Assembly: GCA_029052375.1 (NCBI GenBank)
Contig: JAIDJD010000412.1
Coordinates: forward strand, 1 to 8,371
Direction of reading: 5' to 3'
Source of the DNA: Duncaniella sp.
GTDB lineage: Bacteria; Bacteroidota; Bacteroidia; Bacteroidales; Muribaculaceae
DNA: 8,371 bases
Shown here one piece after another: positions 6,683 to 8,371 of this stretch. The position numbers and the translations under genes were made by a program. The notes under the pieces were generated by a model, which was given only the letters and a program-made list of their open reading frames with translations, was not told the origin of the DNA and did no database searches. The first letter of the stretch is position 1. Every line of letters starts with the position of its first letter.

Positions 6683-7417
6683 GTGGGCAAGTTTGAATTC
6701 AGACAATTCTCGGCAGACGACTCCCGGTCGGCCATGAAGATCGGGACAGACGGCGTGTTGCTCGGAGCATGGGCTCCGCTCGGCGCCGCCCCGCGCTCCA
6801 TCCTCGATGTCGGAGCGGGGTGCGGCCTTGTGTCGCTCATTCTCGCCCAGCGCACAGACGGCCCTGACGCTCCCGGTATCCTCGGCATAGAGATAGACCC
6901 CGGAGCAGAGGCAGACGCCACAGACAACTTCGGTCTCTCGCCCTGGTCCGCAAGGCTCGGCGCAAGGCTCGGCGACTTCTGCTCGGACACCTTCGCCCCC
7001 GCACTCCCACACCCCATGGCCATAGTCTCCAACCCGCCGTTCTTCGACGAGCCCCTCCGCTCGCCCGACGGCCGGCGCGCCCTTGCCCGCCATGGCGAGG
7101 GACTCACGGTAGAGACGCTGATACGAAGGGCCGACACCCTGCTCACCCATCCCGACGACACCCTCACATTCATCGCCCCGGCCGGCAGAGACAGCGAGAT
7201 AGAATATCTCCTCTTCCGCTCGCGCTTCTATCCTCGCGAGAGATGCACAGTGCTCCCCTCGCCCGGCCGAGAACCCGTGCGCACGCTCTGGAACGCCGTG
7301 CGCCATCCGGCACGATGCAGGGAGACCATCCTCTGCGTGCGCGGACGCGACGGACGCCTGTCGCGCGAATACGAACACCTCACCAGACCATACTACCTCG
7401 ACAAAACATTCCGCTGA
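6683..7417 (+). CDS. trmN6: tRNA1(Val) (adenine(37)-N6)-methyltransferase TrmN6 (YfiC)
   Basis: TrmN6 methylates N6 of A37, next to the anticodon of tRNA1(Val), using SAM. The 244-residue length equals that of E. coli YfiC. The N-terminus FEFRQFSADDSRSAMKIGTDGVLLGAW (4-30) is diagnostic of this family. It is followed by SAM motif I LDVGAGCGLVSL (41-52), an acidic IEIDP (69-73), and the catalytic SNPPFFDEPL (116-125), where Phe replaces the commoner Tyr of NPPY. The C-terminus ends with SREYEHLTRPYYLDKTF, matching the family's terminal YS..Y..L...YYL pattern. The start must be GTG 6683-6685: an in-frame TAG lies at 6674-6676, and no other start codon lies between it and the conserved FEFRQF. 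It is divergent from cysE across 69 bp. The downstream protease gene starts one base after its TGA, so the two are probably cotranscribed. Confidence 0.93.
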   Translation: MGKFEFRQFSADDSRSAMKIGTDGVLLGAWAPLGAAPRSILDVGAGCGLVSLILAQRTDGPDAPGILGIEIDPGAEADATDNFGLSPWSARLGARLGDFCSDTFAPALPHPMAIVSNPPFFDEPLRSPDGRRALARHGEGLTVETLIRRADTLLTHPDDTLTFIAPAGRDSEIEYLLFRSRFYPRERCTVLPSPGREPVRTLWNAVRHPARCRETILCVRGRDGRLSREYEHLTRPYYLDKTFR

Positions 7418-7418
7418 A

Positions 7419-8294
7419 ATGACACCCGCCACAGCCAATAACACCCCCCTGCCGATGCGCATCGACTTCCGCTCGCGCCTGCTGATGTTCATCTTCATCT
7501 CGCTTGTCTGTGTCCTCATAGCCTCCCTGCTCATGGCCATAGTCCTCGGCTCGGAAGGAGCCGCATCCACACCTCGGCTGCGCATCGCCACAGTGATACA
7601 GGATATCTTCTGCTTCATAGTCCCGGCCATAGGGCTCTCAGCGGTCTCCACAGCCTTGCCTGCAAGGTTTTTGGGCATTGACAAGGGTTTTGACATGACG
7701 CAGCTGCTTCTTGCCGTGGCCGTGATGCTCTTCTCTATTCCGTTGATGAATGTCATCGTAGATTGGAACGCCAACCTCACATTGCCCGAATCTCTCGCAG
7801 GCTTCGAGGCATGGGCCAAGGCGGCTGAGGAGCGTGCCGCAGGGTCTGTCAAGGTGATGCTCGGAGCCGACACCGCAGGCTCCACAATCGCATCCATACT
7901 CATTGTCGGAGTGCTGGCCGGGCTCAGCGAGGAACTCTATTTCAGAGGCGCCCTCCAGCGCCTGCTCGCCACAGGCCCCCTCGGCGCCCACACAGCGGTA
8001 TGGGTCACCGCCACACTCTTCAGCCTGATGCATATGCAGTTCTACGGCCTCGTGCCGAGAATCCTCCTCGGCGCCCTCTTCGGCTACCTCTTCCTCTGGA
8101 CAGGCTCGATATGGCTCCCCGTCATCATCCACGCCCTCAACAACAGCATCTACATACTCAGCTACCGCAACCCCACGGCCGGCATAGACCGCTTCGGCAC
8201 CGGCGACATCTGGCTCGCCCTCGCCTCAGCCATCATCTGCTTCTTCCTCCTCCGCACACTCTACAGACGCTCCACCTCGGGGAAACCAAAATAA
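7419..8294 (+). CDS. CPBP-family intramembrane glutamic endopeptidase (Rce1/Abi type)
   Basis: This is a membrane protease-like protein of the CPBP family (CAAX proteases and bacteriocin-processing enzymes). The 291-residue protein has hydrophobic segments at about 19-43, 56-80, 93-113, 154-170, 190-206, 210-228 and 262-280. The three conserved motifs are present: EELYFRG (171-177, catalytic Glu pair plus Arg), FSLMHMQF (201-208, His205) and the late H..NN pattern IIHALNNS (236-243, His238 and Asn242). An extramembrane loop spans about 114-150. All motif residues are intact, so it is probably active, but the natural substrate is unknown; in bacteria these proteins have been linked to bacteriocin maturation, self-immunity and general membrane-protein turnover. 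No bacteriocin-like small gene is visible nearby. The ATG follows the trmN6 TGA after a single base. Confidence 0.92.
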   Translation: MTPATANNTPLPMRIDFRSRLLMFIFISLVCVLIASLLMAIVLGSEGAASTPRLRIATVIQDIFCFIVPAIGLSAVSTALPARFLGIDKGFDMTQLLLAVAVMLFSIPLMNVIVDWNANLTLPESLAGFEAWAKAAEERAAGSVKVMLGADTAGSTIASILIVGVLAGLSEELYFRGALQRLLATGPLGAHTAVWVTATLFSLMHMQFYGLVPRILLGALFGYLFLWTGSIWLPVIIHALNNSIYILSYRNPTAGIDRFGTGDIWLALASAIICFFLLRTLYRRSTSGKPK

Positions 8295-8371
8295 AGACAC
8301 CATAGTTTAATTGTAACTATTCAGCCAATCGAAGATAATCAGGTCTGTCAGTAATAAATTCAGAATAATCT
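8295..8371. other. AT-rich right edge, no confident gene
   Basis: These 77 bases are roughly one-third GC by hand count, far below the neighbouring genes. A short inverted repeat, ATAGTT (8302-8307) with AACTAT (8315-8320), encloses a 7-nt loop but is weak and not followed by a T run, so I do not call it a terminator. On the minus strand, two frames are open from the window edge: one reads IILNLLLTDLIIFDWLNSYN and ends at TAA 8307-8309; the other ends with TAG at 8317-8319. Either could be the last codons of a leftward gene entering from the right. The stretch is too short to decide. Confidence 0.4.

Noticed and set aside
6614..7903. Long minus-strand upstream extension of the cysE frame (about 430 extra codons)
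   Set aside because: It lies antisense to trmN6 and the protease gene, both of which have clear family motifs on the plus strand. The extension has no recognisable domain, and open antisense frames are expected in GC-rich DNA. A good promoter also sits inside it at 6619-6649.
8302..8320. Hairpin after the protease gene as a terminator
   Set aside because: The stem is only six AT-rich pairs and no T run follows.

Overview
The window looks like ordinary chromosomal housekeeping DNA from a GC-rich member of the Bacteroidales. A gut Muribaculaceae-type genome is my best guess, but the exact genus is not readable from the sequence. The reasons are a clear Bacteroidetes-type promoter (TTTG, 19 nt, TAnnTTTG) in front of the serine acetyltransferase gene, no obvious reliance on Shine-Dalgarno sites, and proteins that resemble the Bacteroidales versions of FeoB, PdxB, PurD, the THUMP RNA methyltransferase and EpsC-like serine acetyltransferase. 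Coding DNA is GC-rich. Short intergenic gaps are AT-rich.

Layout. Positions 1-607 (+) hold the C-terminal end of the ferrous iron transporter FeoB, interrupted by an in-frame TAG at 53-55. A convergent intergenic gap (608-687) carries a strong hairpin terminator. Positions 688-6613 (-) hold five closely packed genes, read right to left: serine acetyltransferase (cysE), a THUMP-domain RNA methyltransferase, purD, an unrecognised polytopic membrane protein and pdxB. Their gaps are 43, 62 and 17 bp and then a 4-bp ATGA overlap, so they probably form one operon driven by the promoter at 6619-6649. A 69-bp divergent gap separates this from a rightward pair, trmN6 (tRNA1(Val) A37 methyltransferase) and a CPBP-family membrane protease, placed one base apart. 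The final 77 bp (8295-8371) are AT-rich and contain no confident gene.

How the genes work together. The leftward operon joins cysteine synthesis (serine to O-acetylserine), pyridoxal phosphate synthesis (4-phosphoerythronate oxidation) and purine synthesis (phosphoribosylamine plus glycine) with an RNA methyltransferase and a membrane protein. The shared theme is amino-acid, cofactor and nucleotide supply for growth, but the grouping is probably historical rather than a single pathway. The rightward pair joins a tRNA modification enzyme with a membrane protease of unknown substrate.

I found no mobile element, CRISPR array, RNA gene, defence system or convincing new system. The points most worth checking are the in-frame stop in feoB, the near-leaderless start of cysE, the long basic tail on the RNA methyltransferase and the unassigned membrane protein inside the operon.
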